Origin: Candidatus Scybalocola fimicaballi | Lineage (GTDB): Bacteria; Bacteroidota; Bacteroidia; Bacteroidales; Paludibacteraceae | Length of the DNA: 27,717 nucleotides | Assembly: GCA_002317115.1 (NCBI GenBank) | Contig: DCIP01000066.1 | Coordinates: forward strand, 1-27,717 | Direction of reading: 5' to 3' | In this document: piece after piece, positions 16,796 through 24,574 of the stretch | How positions within the stretch are numbered: the first letter of the stretch is position 1 | Layout of the letters: each line of letters opens with the position of its first letter | Notes under the pieces: generated by a model | What the model was told of the DNA's origin: nothing | The model's database searches: none | The model's input: the letters and a program-made list of their open reading frames with translations, nothing else | Made by a program: the position numbers and the translations under genes

Positions 16796-16827
16796 CAAAA
16801 TTATTCTTTTTTCGGCAAACTGCCAAA
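16796..16827 (-). promoter_or_regulatory. Predicted promoter of the polysaccharide export operon with an inverted repeat in its spacer
   Basis: On the minus strand TTTG (16827-16824), 20-nt spacer, TAATTTTG (16803-16796). The spacer contains GGCA-GTT-TGCC flanked by T- and A-runs, a compact palindrome that overlaps the polymerase footprint and could be a repressor site. Confidence 0.7.
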
Positions 16828-16926
16828 AATTGTTTTTGCATTGTGCTTTAATGTTGAAAATCTATATTTATAAATCGTATCTACGCTTTTTTTGATTATA
16901 AAACTGTACCTTAGCAATAAAATAGA

Positions 16927-17862
16927 ATGATTATGGAAATGTTAGAAATAGCTAGACTTTTGGCTCCGGTAGCATTGGGTGGTTTGATTGGCGCTTTCAC
17001 TAATTTCCTTGCCATCAAAATGCTCTTTTGGCCGTATAATGAAAAACGAATATTTGGATTTGCTCTGCCTTTTACTCCCGGAATCATTCCAAAACGTCAG
17101 AAAGAACTTGCTAAGGCGATTGGTAGGGTGGTGAGTGAGAATCTTGTTAATGCTGATGGTATTTCTAAAATGCTTTTGGCGGATGAAACAATTGATAAAC
17201 TCAAAACAAAGATTGACGGAATCATTCGCTCTCTGCAGACAAATGAAGAATCCGTTCAGTCGTTTTTAAGCAGGTATGCTGGTGAAGAGAGAGTTGATGC
17301 TTTGATATCGCGAGTGAAGAATAATCTTGAGGCTAAAATCAATAGTGTGGTTTCTGATGATAATCTTGGCAAATCTATCGCAGCGTCCGCTATGTCGGCT
17401 TTCGACGAAAGGGTAGGAGATGGATTTATGGGTATGCTTACAAAGAATCTCTTGTCTGATTCATTGAAGGACAAAATTACTCCGAAACTGGCTAATCTTA
17501 TCAATGATGTGATGCGTGGCGACGGTAAAAAGATGATTCTTAATATTGTAGACGATGAGATTGTCCGTTTCTCCAATGGTTCTGTGGCTTCTTGGACTGC
17601 CAATATCTCCAATGAAAAAATTGAGGAACTGAAACGTGACGTCGTGAAATTTTATTCGGAAAAGGTGACTACTGAGGTGCCTCGTCTTTTGCAGACTATT
17701 GATATTGCACGAATCGTGGAGGAAAAAATTCAGTCGATGGATATGCCGACGGTGGAAGGACTTGTCCTTGACGTTGCTAATAATGAACTCTCTATGCTTG
17801 TTTGGCTTGGTGGTCTGCTTGGTGCAATTATAGGTTTGGCAAATATCTTCTTTATTGCTTGA
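16927..17862 (+). CDS. DUF445 family membrane protein
   Basis: A 311-residue protein with a hydrophobic N-terminus and the DUF445 signature: GGLIGAFTNFLAIKMLFWPY followed by GFALPFTPGIIPKRQKELA. A long helical middle (about 60-280) has repeated short amphipathic segments, and a C-terminal membrane helix reads LVWLGGLLGAIIGLANIFF. The related YheB/YjiN proteins are membrane-associated with no established activity. The start may be the ATG at 16927 or the one at 16933; the second gives the more usual MEMLEIARLL. Its promoter is not clear: TACCTTAG (16907-16914) is one base from the -7 consensus, without a good -33. It diverges from the export operon and converges on malQ. Confidence 0.85.
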   Translation: MIMEMLEIARLLAPVALGGLIGAFTNFLAIKMLFWPYNEKRIFGFALPFTPGIIPKRQKELAKAIGRVVSENLVNADGISKMLLADETIDKLKTKIDGIIRSLQTNEESVQSFLSRYAGEERVDALISRVKNNLEAKINSVVSDDNLGKSIAASAMSAFDERVGDGFMGMLTKNLLSDSLKDKITPKLANLINDVMRGDGKKMILNIVDDEIVRFSNGSVASWTANISNEKIEELKRDVVKFYSEKVTTEVPRLLQTIDIARIVEEKIQSMDMPTVEGLVLDVANNELSMLVWLGGLLGAIIGLANIFFIA

Positions 17863-17887
17863 TAAAATACTGATTTATAATAATATC

Positions 17888-17917
17888 AAAGGAGACGTGA
17901 ATATTCGCGTCTCCTTT
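17888..17917. terminator. Bidirectional terminator between the DUF445 gene and malQ
   Basis: AAAGGAGACG (17888-17897) pairs exactly with CGTCTCCTTT (17908-17917), and the stem continues inward as TGAA/TTCG with one wobble. T-rich sequence follows on both strands. A GAGACG-family member between two convergent genes. Confidence 0.8.
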
Positions 17918-17955
17918 ATTTATGCATTTTGCATTTCTAATTCAGCATTGCTGAA

Positions 17956-20613
17956 TCATCTGCCGTATCTCTTGTTCAAATCTGCTATCTTGTCGCAAAG
18001 GAACTTGTTGTTGTAAAGTTCCTCTATTGTCTTGTGCATACGGTAATGCCAGTAGTTGTCTGGATCTCCTGGATCGTTGATTCTCTCTTTGAATGTCTTA
18101 TCCCAACGCACATTGCCGTCGACTGCCATCCAGTCTTGAATTGGTAGAATCACCCACATTGCTTGTGATTCAAGGTGCGACGCAATGATTTTCTCACATA
18201 TCCATGGCTCACAGAACATTGGAGAGTCTCCGTATTCGTGAAGGTAGTTGTTGAAATATCTTTGTGTCTTGCCTTTGTCTTCCTCCCACCATGCTCGCAT
18301 CGTGCTCATGTCGTGTGTCGACGTTGTGCAGACGCAGCGGTATGGTGTATTCTCCAAATGTCCAAACTCAACATTGAATTCTTTAGGCATACGCTGGATT
18401 TCCAACGATAGAATTCCCAATTCGTTCATGACGTCTGGCACACATGCTGGCACCATTCCCAAGTCTTCTCCACAACACATCATCGTTGTGCTGTGAACCA
18501 ACGACGGCAATTTCTCCATTGCCTGTTCTGCCCAGAATGAGTTGTGGCGCTCAAAGTAGAAATAGTTGTACAAACGGTTGATCTTGTCTCTCAACTGTGG
18601 ATCAAGCATCGTGAATGCTTCACTATTCTGCACAGTGATACGTGGATGATATTTTGTAGGATCTTGATAATCACGTACAAACAATACTTGGCAAAGTATA
18701 CTCATCAATCCGTCACGAATCTTCTTCTCTGCGTCGGTGCTATATGGAAGCAAATCTTTAATCTTACGCTGAGTGTCAACTTCCTTGCGTAGTTTATATT
18801 TATTGTCGTCGACAGCAACGAGATATTTTTGCTTAACCAATAGATCGTCTCCTCCAAATAGCCTTCTCAAGATTTCGTCGTCTGTGTTTGGCTCGCAGAA
18901 CTTTTCTTCATCAAACTCGATTCCGAATGATTCGATCTCATCTTTGCTCATTGGCAATGCTGGGGCAAACTGTCCCAATAATCCCCATACACAGTCTTTG
19001 GGTATGCGGAAAATGCGGAAGAATCCAAGTATATGGTCGATTCTGTAAGCGTCGAAATAGTCCGACATTTTATTGAAACGATTTCTCCACCATGAAAAAT
19101 CGTCTTTCTGCATCTCTTTCCAGTTGTAGATTGGGAATCCCCAGTTCTGACCATAGATAGAGAAATCATCAGGTGGAGCACCCGCACTACCGTTGCAATC
19201 GAACAATTTTGGATATTGCCATACGTCGACGCTATTCAAATCCATGCCGATTGGAATATCTCCCTTCAAGGCGATTCCGATACTGTGGCAGTATGCCGCT
19301 GCTTTTTTCAATTGGCTATCCAAGTGGTACTGCAGATAGTAGTAGAATGTGACTTTAGGGTAGGCTGCACTCTGTGGATCACAAAGAGCTGATATTTTTG
19401 CGTCGGTATATTTCGCGTAGTCGCCCCACTGAACAGTTTCGCATGTACCGAATTTATCACGTAGGTAAGAGAATGCGGCATACGGACGAAGCCAGTGTTT
19501 GTTGGCGTCGTAGAATGCTTTGAATTCATCACTGCTTAGAAAAGCATCTTTGTCTCTGTCGAACATTGCCTGGAGGATGCTCATCTTCCAATCCATCACC
19601 TTTTCGTAGTCGACGGCTTCAAGAGCGTTCAAGTCGTTACGCATCTTGTCGAAATCGTACTTGTTTGGCACTTCTCCACAATCTTCAATCGAAATATACA
19701 TTGGGTGAAGGGCAAAAGTAGAGATGGCACTATATGGATAAGAGTCTTTCCAAGTGTGTCGACTTGTGGTATCGTTGATTGGCAACGTCTGAATGATACG
19801 CAATCCCATTGCTTTGGCAAGGTCTGCAAACGGTTTCAAATCAGCGAATTCACCGCATCCAAAACTCTTTTTTGTTCGTAGTGAGAAGATTGGAATTGCC
19901 ACTCCTGCGCCTCGGAATGCTGGCAACATGAAGTTTGGCACTCCGTCGTGGACAATCACAAGGTTGTAGCTGCCTCTAGGCAACTTGAATTTACGGTTTT
20001 CTCCCTCTTCCCAAGCAAGGATGGCTTTTGTCTTCTTGTCTCTGATGACGTATTTATATTCAGCAGTTTTCTTTAGCTTGCTTCCCTCTGCAGTACACCA
20101 GAAGTATGGGGCACCGGCGCACGAAAGCTTCATTGCTTCGTCCTCTTTCCAATTTCCCCACTGGCTTTGGTCTCCAATCAAGCAAATCTCATGCTCTTTA
20201 AGGAGGTTAGGCATCGTTACAGAAAAGATAGCGGGAGATATTCTTTTAGGCAATTCGTATTTAGTGGCGTGATAGCACACTGCCTCTGTGAATGCCTTGG
20301 TGTTCAATATGCTTTTCGACGAGTCTGTCTCACCATACTTGTCTATTACGGCGATTTTGATATTTTGCTTTGTCGGAATCTCTATTTTTCTCGACATCCA
20401 AGGCTCCTGACGAGTTTCCTCACCAATTTTGTAGAAGTAAGAATATCTGATATTGCTACGGCTGATATTGATGGTAAGAGTCCATCCATCCGACGTTTGC
20501 ATCATAGGAAGTGCATTCTCTTCAGTGAATCCAAGTTCGTTGCAAGCTCCGACTATATATATCTGGTCGGCTGTGACGCCTTCTGCCTTTAATAGAAATG
20601 TAATTTGCGACAT
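17956..20613 (-). CDS. malQ: 4-alpha-glucanotransferase (GH77) with two N-terminal CBM20 starch-binding modules
   Basis: An 885-residue amylomaltase that transfers alpha-1,4-glucan segments during maltodextrin and glycogen metabolism, cytoplasmic with no signal peptide. CBM20-like modules occupy about 1-105 (VGACNELGF) and 125-225 (LIGDQSQWGNWKED). The GH77 domain runs from about 235 (VAIPIFSLRTKKSFGCGEF) to the end. The catalytic set is visible: DAYRIDHILGFFRIFRIP (nucleophile Asp in RIDH), CCGEDLGMVP (acid/base Glu) and STHDMSTMRAWW (stabilising Asp). The architecture is that of plant DPE2 and Bacteroidota MalQ, with a large insert within the GH77 domain. It has an unusually good ribosome binding site. 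It stands alone, with no other starch-utilisation genes beside it. Confidence 0.95.
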   Translation of the reverse strand: MSQITFLLKAEGVTADQIYIVGACNELGFTEENALPMMQTSDGWTLTINISRSNIRYSYFYKIGEETRQEPWMSRKIEIPTKQNIKIAVIDKYGETDSSKSILNTKAFTEAVCYHATKYELPKRISPAIFSVTMPNLLKEHEICLIGDQSQWGNWKEDEAMKLSCAGAPYFWCTAEGSKLKKTAEYKYVIRDKKTKAILAWEEGENRKFKLPRGSYNLVIVHDGVPNFMLPAFRGAGVAIPIFSLRTKKSFGCGEFADLKPFADLAKAMGLRIIQTLPINDTTSRHTWKDSYPYSAISTFALHPMYISIEDCGEVPNKYDFDKMRNDLNALEAVDYEKVMDWKMSILQAMFDRDKDAFLSSDEFKAFYDANKHWLRPYAAFSYLRDKFGTCETVQWGDYAKYTDAKISALCDPQSAAYPKVTFYYYLQYHLDSQLKKAAAYCHSIGIALKGDIPIGMDLNSVDVWQYPKLFDCNGSAGAPPDDFSIYGQNWGFPIYNWKEMQKDDFSWWRNRFNKMSDYFDAYRIDHILGFFRIFRIPKDCVWGLLGQFAPALPMSKDEIESFGIEFDEEKFCEPNTDDEILRRLFGGDDLLVKQKYLVAVDDNKYKLRKEVDTQRKIKDLLPYSTDAEKKIRDGLMSILCQVLFVRDYQDPTKYHPRITVQNSEAFTMLDPQLRDKINRLYNYFYFERHNSFWAEQAMEKLPSLVHSTTMMCCGEDLGMVPACVPDVMNELGILSLEIQRMPKEFNVEFGHLENTPYRCVCTTSTHDMSTMRAWWEEDKGKTQRYFNNYLHEYGDSPMFCEPWICEKIIASHLESQAMWVILPIQDWMAVDGNVRWDKTFKERINDPGDPDNYWHYRMHKTIEELYNNKFLCDKIADLNKRYGR

Positions 20614-20620
20614 AATATCT

Positions 20621-20659
20621 CTCCTTTTTGCTATTGAAAATATGGATATGCCAAAATTA
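20621..20659 (-). promoter_or_regulatory. malQ leader: Shine-Dalgarno AGGAG and candidate -7 box
   Basis: AGGAG (20625-20621) lies 7 nt before the malQ ATG. This is notable because few other genes in the window have one. TAATTTTG (20659-20652) matches the -7 consensus, but I see no matching -33 TTTG at 19-21 nt. The start at 20613 is supported by this ribosome binding site. Confidence 0.6.
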
Positions 20660-20717
20660 TGAAATTTTTGGGAGATTATGAATTATGGAATAGCAAAATC
20701 TCAATATGTAAACTTCT

Positions 20718-21554
20718 TTATAAATCGTGGTGGATAAAACGGAGTGAGATTCTATTTCCTTTTTTGTCGAACTTCTGAATCTTTTCCAGTTTGCCAGTCT
20801 TTTCATTGTAGGTGTAGTCAGTGTGGCCATTTTCATCAAACGTCTTTCTTATAATTAAAATTTTATCCGTATTGTATATACACACTTCTTTCTCACTGCC
20901 GTCGACGTTGTACCTAGCAATAGAGTGGAGAACACTGCCGTCGCTATAACTATATTCTTCCGTCAAAAGCTCTTTGTAGTTATTAATTATTTTACGAATT
21001 AAAACTCCGTTTCTATCATAGATGCAAGATTCAGATATTCCTTCTTTATCATCGTTCTTGAATTCTGTTCTATAGTCAATCATTCCATACATATCGTAAT
21101 CCTCTTCAACAAGATTGTTCCCGTTATATGTCTTGCGATGACGGTTTACGATGTTAGTCAGTTTGTGATTCCTGAAACACAATGTGTAATCGATACCTCT
21201 ATATTTTCCGGTAAGAATCATGTCCGGGTGTTCCGGAATTTTTTCCGCTTGTATGGGACACAGCTTAAAATCACTAATGCCCAATATGAAACCTCTCAAA
21301 TCTGACGAGTCCAATCCATTTTCCTTGAAAAATGAATCTACAATCTGCATGTAATCTTCAATTTTGAAACTTTCAGCAAGCCATTTCACTAACGACTTTT
21401 CATCTTTAGTGAAATCATACTCGCCCGGCATTCCATGTCCGTGACCTAAAGGATTTTCTTTTTCGACACGGAATTTCTTATTTACATCTCCGATTTCGAC
21501 CTCGATATCTGGGTAGAATTCTGAAAGTTTGTTATAGTCTATTTCTTTTTTCAT
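20718..21554 (-). CDS. Uncharacterised 278-aa protein with C-terminal short beta repeats
   Basis: I do not recognise a named family. No signal peptide or membrane segment is visible. Residues 1-150 are a mixed region with GHGHGMPGEYDF near 38-49 and KWLAESFKIEDYMQIVDSF near 57-75. Residues about 170-270 contain repeated units of 20-25 residues with a pattern like CIYDRNGVLIRK, YSYSDGSVLHSI, CIYNTDKILIIRKTFDENG and YNEKTGKLEKIQKFDKKG, similar in style to MORN/YwqK or RHS-type beta repeats. Such repeats occur in accessory and toxin-immunity proteins, but that is only a hint. A candidate -7 box TAATTTTG (21594-21587) lies inside the neighbouring structured repeat. It ends 104 bp before malQ and looks like an accessory gene. 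Confidence 0.7.
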   Translation of the reverse strand: MKKEIDYNKLSEFYPDIEVEIGDVNKKFRVEKENPLGHGHGMPGEYDFTKDEKSLVKWLAESFKIEDYMQIVDSFFKENGLDSSDLRGFILGISDFKLCPIQAEKIPEHPDMILTGKYRGIDYTLCFRNHKLTNIVNRHRKTYNGNNLVEEDYDMYGMIDYRTEFKNDDKEGISESCIYDRNGVLIRKIINNYKELLTEEYSYSDGSVLHSIARYNVDGSEKEVCIYNTDKILIIRKTFDENGHTDYTYNEKTGKLEKIQKFDKKGNRISLRFIHHDL

Positions 21555-21573
21555 ATATAATTCTAATAATCGT

Positions 21574-21688
21574 ATTTAGTCGTGTCCAAAATTAGGATTG
21601 CAAAGGGCGGTAGCCCTTGCTCCTCTCACCAACGCGAGCCCGTAGGGCGAGCGTATGAAAAATAAGCGTGTGTTGGACAACTCGTATA
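21574..21688 (+). repeat. Structured repeat, copy A (inverted relative to copy B)
   Basis: About 115 bp, alignable from end to end with the reverse complement of 22812-22925. It has outer arms TGTCCAA (21583-21589) and TTGGACA (21673-21679). Inside are two hairpins. One is AAGGGC-GGTA-GCCCTT (21603-21618). The other is ACGC-GA-GCCC-GTA-GGGC-GA-GCGT (21632-21654), whose GA/GA internal loop would form tandem sheared G-A pairs. It lies between the 278-aa and 315-aa genes, starting 11 nt beyond the 315-aa stop. Confidence 0.85.
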
Positions 21689-21699
21689 TAATAGCCTAA

Positions 21700-22647
21700 T
21701 TAAATTACTAATGAATCAACTTGCCCGATACAGATTTGTCCTTCATAGTCGTTATCGTAGTAAATAGCCAAACCATACTCTTCATCCCAAGCACATTCAC
21801 ATAGCCATCCGTAACGTTTACCATCTCTATGGAAATAAAGCCTTTGGAATCGAACTAACTTTTTAATGGACATCTCGTCCATGTCTTCTGCATCATACAA
21901 ATCAGCAAAACGCCACATATCTTCAATTACATCATAGTTATTCTTGTAATATTCCAACAAAACCTTTGGATACTCAGCCAAGAAAGACTCTTCATTTTGA
22001 AGATATTTTTGATAATTAGTCTTCTGTCCTGGAGTTAATTTGGAATTACTTAACACAGCACTTGCAGTCACCTCCAACCACTCTCCATCAACACCATTGA
22101 TATCTGTTTTGATCCATTTTTTCCAACCTTTGTCAAAGAACATCTCTCCAAACACATCGTCATCAACTCTGCCATAATCTAACTTCAGCACATTCCAACC
22201 CTTGAAGATTCTTGGTTTGCCATCGGATAGAATGACGGAGATAAGATACTGTGGGGAAATAAATGTTGACAACCAACCATAATTTCCATTTCGATCTATA
22301 AACAGTTGTTTGGGTTTATAAAATCTAAGTGTTACCAATGCTTCAACAACATCAATTTTCAATTTGTCTGGTAATTCCCATTGTCTATTAAACTCCTCAT
22401 AATGGTCTTTATAATAAGAGAAAAGAACTTTATATACTTCACTCGAGTAATTAGACAGATTTGCTAAATATGATTTATAAGACTCACGTTGCTTATCTGT
22501 AATCTCTTCATCTTCATCACATTTGACTACAAGGTCTAATAGAAAATTATCTCCAAACCAAATTCCAAGAGGAATCCTCTTTGTCCAACCTTTCTTCACT
22601 CCGTCGTATTCCAATTCCCCGAATACTGGATCGTTAATCTGCTTCAT
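21700..22647 (-). CDS. 315-aa protein built from two tandem copies of a DUF6985-like domain
   Basis: Residues about 5-150 and 161-313 are diverged copies of one domain. Shared landmarks are DxVFGEL..FD, then Q..Y..YL, then YKVLFSYYKDHYE matched by PKVLLEYYKNNYD, and QLFIDRNGNYGWL matched by LYFHRDGKRYGWL. The pattern, an early FG-x-L and a late YGW, resembles DUF6985/DUF2004-type domains that are often found near polymorphic toxins as possible immunity proteins. That match is from memory and moderate. No signal peptide or membrane helix is seen. The gene is flanked on both sides by inverted copies of the structured repeat. No toxin gene is recognisable beside it. Confidence 0.75.
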   Translation of the reverse strand: MKQINDPVFGELEYDGVKKGWTKRIPLGIWFGDNFLLDLVVKCDEDEEITDKQRESYKSYLANLSNYSSEVYKVLFSYYKDHYEEFNRQWELPDKLKIDVVEALVTLRFYKPKQLFIDRNGNYGWLSTFISPQYLISVILSDGKPRIFKGWNVLKLDYGRVDDDVFGEMFFDKGWKKWIKTDINGVDGEWLEVTASAVLSNSKLTPGQKTNYQKYLQNEESFLAEYPKVLLEYYKNNYDVIEDMWRFADLYDAEDMDEMSIKKLVRFQRLYFHRDGKRYGWLCECAWDEEYGLAIYYDNDYEGQICIGQVDSLVI

Positions 22648-22811
22648 AAATTATTGCTTGTTTTTAATTAAAATTTTATTTCATTGACTGGAACATCCAA
22701 TTCATTAACCACGGTAACCCATCGTTTTCGTTTGCTAATATATTAATCGGTTTATAATACACAAAATATTATATGTTAAAATTACATAATGTGTTTGTCT
22801 TTGGTATTTAT

Positions 22812-22925
22812 GTACGAGTTGATCAAACGTGCTTGCTTTTATACGCTCGTCCTACGGACTCGCGTTGAATGGAGGGGTTAGGGCGTCCCGCCCTTAACAA
22901 TCCTCATTTTGAACAACTGCTAAAT
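22812..22925 (-). repeat. Structured repeat, copy B
   Basis: The reverse complement of this segment aligns with copy A over about 115 bp. The core hairpin is ACGC-TC-GTCC-TAC-GGAC-TC-GCGT on the plus strand (22843-22865). The outer arms are TTGATCAAA (22819-22827) and TTTGAACAA (22908-22916), with one mismatch. It occupies most of the 307-bp gap 22648-22954 between the AAA/nuclease gene and the 315-aa gene. The remaining 22648-22811 is A/T-rich with no gene and no clear TAnnTTTG promoter. Confidence 0.85.
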
Positions 22926-22954
22926 AATATCCATTGTGAATTATGCACTACAAA

Positions 22955-24520
22955 TTATCTTCTCTTCGCCCAGATGATTCCCTCGTAGACATCCACACCG
23001 TTGACTGTCTTCCATTCTGGTTCGATCTGCACTACCTTCTCTTTTAGGAATGAGAAGGTGATTAGGTAGGCTTTCTTCAATCCTCTGACGTTGGCATACT
23101 CCGATACCTGGTCTTCGCCTTTGCGTTCGTATTTGTTGCCATACCACAATTTTAGCTCAATCAAGAATTCTTCTCCTGCATAGTTGACCACAATATCCAT
23201 TCGTTTATTGTCACGAGTCTGTGGCTCGACGTAGTAATAACCAGTACCGTTGATGATTGGTTTTAGGAAACAAAGGAATAGCAGACGTCCCTGTCGCTCC
23301 ACGAATTCGGCATCCTCGTCGCGATATTCCTCTTCCATCAAATCCTTGAAACGCTCGATGATATACTCCATATTGAGTTTGCCATCAAGGATATATTCGG
23401 ATTTTGTTACGTTTACCTTACCTGAATTTTCACGCTGATAACGAATAGAAAAATATTCATGGAATATCTCCTCAAATATAGCATTATGAATTGCGACATG
23501 TCCGTCTACATTCTTGATATAGGAATACATATCGGCAATCTTAAGAATCTCATCAGCAAGATTATAGCTGTAGGTCTCTCCGTTAACAGAGATTGAATAC
23601 ATGAAATTTCTAAGTTCTTGATTATTACCAAGATTTTTTGAAATATCATCAGCAAGCGTATTGTCTCCCCTTATGATATACTTTGCAGCTTTGTTGATAC
23701 CTTCGATTGTCCAATCTCCAGATAATTCTTCATGAGTAAGGGAGCAAAGATAACTTACAAGCACAGGGTATCCAGATGTAAGTCGACGGATTTCATCTGC
23801 AATCAACTTGGTATCCATACCTGTATGATAATCTGACTCGTATTCATCAAGCATGCCTTTGATTCCTTCCGCACTCAATGTCATGTCGACGTTAAAACGG
23901 ACTGCTATATTCCATGGTGAATTGTATTTTCTCTCCTCGTCGTTGCGAATCTTTAATTTGAGATTTTTGACGTCGTACACACCGGCAAGAATAACTGAAT
24001 GAAAAGTGGAATCCATACCGTTCTTGTCTCTTTCAAGATATTTGTTGCGAAGCATACCTAAGAAGTTCAAGAACAACTGGTTGTCGGTACTTTTGTCTAC
24101 CTCGTCAATTAAAACAACAACAGGCTTATCTGATTCTCTGCAAAAATTTGAAATCATTAAAGACAGTTCATCCAAACTATTAGGTGTAGGTAACGCATTC
24201 CATCTAGGTGAATCCTCTTTTGAAGAGAGTTCCATAATTCTTGCAACCATCTTTTTGAATGTGTTGCAAAAGGAACCTTCATTTGCATACAAAGATTCTC
24301 CAACACCTTCAAAACTAATCTGAATCATTAAATATTCTGATTGTAGACGATTGTATAGGAAATTCATCGTCGTCGTCTTTCCAAACTGACGTGCACGATT
24401 GATAGTGAAATACTTACCATCGTCGACGAGTTTTTCAATTTTCGCCAACTTGTCGTCAATGTTCACCATGTAATGACGCTGTGGATTGCAACTTCCTGTT
24501 GTATTGAATTCTTTCACCAT
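22955..24520 (-). CDS. AAA-like ATPase fused to a C-terminal PD-(D/E)XK nuclease-like domain
   Basis: A 521-residue protein starting MVKEFNTTGSCNPQRHYMV, the usual opening of this family. The N-terminal ATPase has a degenerate P-loop RARQFGKTTT (42-51, with Lys48 and Thr49) and Walker B VVVLIDEVDK (Asp139, Glu140). The C-terminal domain carries the nuclease core: Asp442 in NKRMDIVV and the E-x-K pair Glu455/Lys457 in FLIELKLWYG. A following segment DQVSEYANVRGLKKAYLI is also typical. Such genes (AAA-like/PDDEXK_9 type) are often present in many diverged copies per Bacteroidota genome. Their function is unknown; DNA processing, defence or selfish mobility have been considered. I chose 24520 over the ATG at 24568 because the longer form would begin upstream of the predicted promoter. 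Confidence 0.88.
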   Translation of the reverse strand: MVKEFNTTGSCNPQRHYMVNIDDKLAKIEKLVDDGKYFTINRARQFGKTTTMNFLYNRLQSEYLMIQISFEGVGESLYANEGSFCNTFKKMVARIMELSSKEDSPRWNALPTPNSLDELSLMISNFCRESDKPVVVLIDEVDKSTDNQLFLNFLGMLRNKYLERDKNGMDSTFHSVILAGVYDVKNLKLKIRNDEERKYNSPWNIAVRFNVDMTLSAEGIKGMLDEYESDYHTGMDTKLIADEIRRLTSGYPVLVSYLCSLTHEELSGDWTIEGINKAAKYIIRGDNTLADDISKNLGNNQELRNFMYSISVNGETYSYNLADEILKIADMYSYIKNVDGHVAIHNAIFEEIFHEYFSIRYQRENSGKVNVTKSEYILDGKLNMEYIIERFKDLMEEEYRDEDAEFVERQGRLLFLCFLKPIINGTGYYYVEPQTRDNKRMDIVVNYAGEEFLIELKLWYGNKYERKGEDQVSEYANVRGLKKAYLITFSFLKEKVVQIEPEWKTVNGVDVYEGIIWAKRR

Positions 24521-24542
24521 GTCGTTCAGAAGATTTTGATTA

Positions 24543-24574
24543 CAAAGATAATGAAAATGTTTATGCAATACAAA
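24543..24574 (-). promoter_or_regulatory. Predicted promoter of the AAA/nuclease gene
   Basis: On the minus strand TTTG (24574-24571), 20-nt spacer, TATCTTTG (24550-24543). The -33 TTTG is the end of the T-tract of the upstream terminator. Predicted start about 24536, leaving a leader of about 16 nt before the ATG at 24520. Confidence 0.7.

Noticed and set aside
18175..20592. Several plus-strand open frames opposite malQ.
   Set aside because: They overlap the conserved GH77 and CBM20 regions in antisense and have low-complexity, unconserved-looking translations.
21574..22925. Treating the inverted repeats and enclosed gene as a composite insertion sequence.
   Set aside because: No transposase is encoded between or beside the repeats, and the 315-aa protein shows no transposase motif.
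22648..22954. CRISPR array in the repeat-containing gap.
   Set aside because: There is only one repeat unit here, no regular spacer pattern, and no cas gene in the window.
24521..24568. Longer start of the AAA/nuclease gene at 24568.
   Set aside because: The extension covers the predicted promoter -7 box, and the family normally begins at the M-x-K-x-FNTTG motif.
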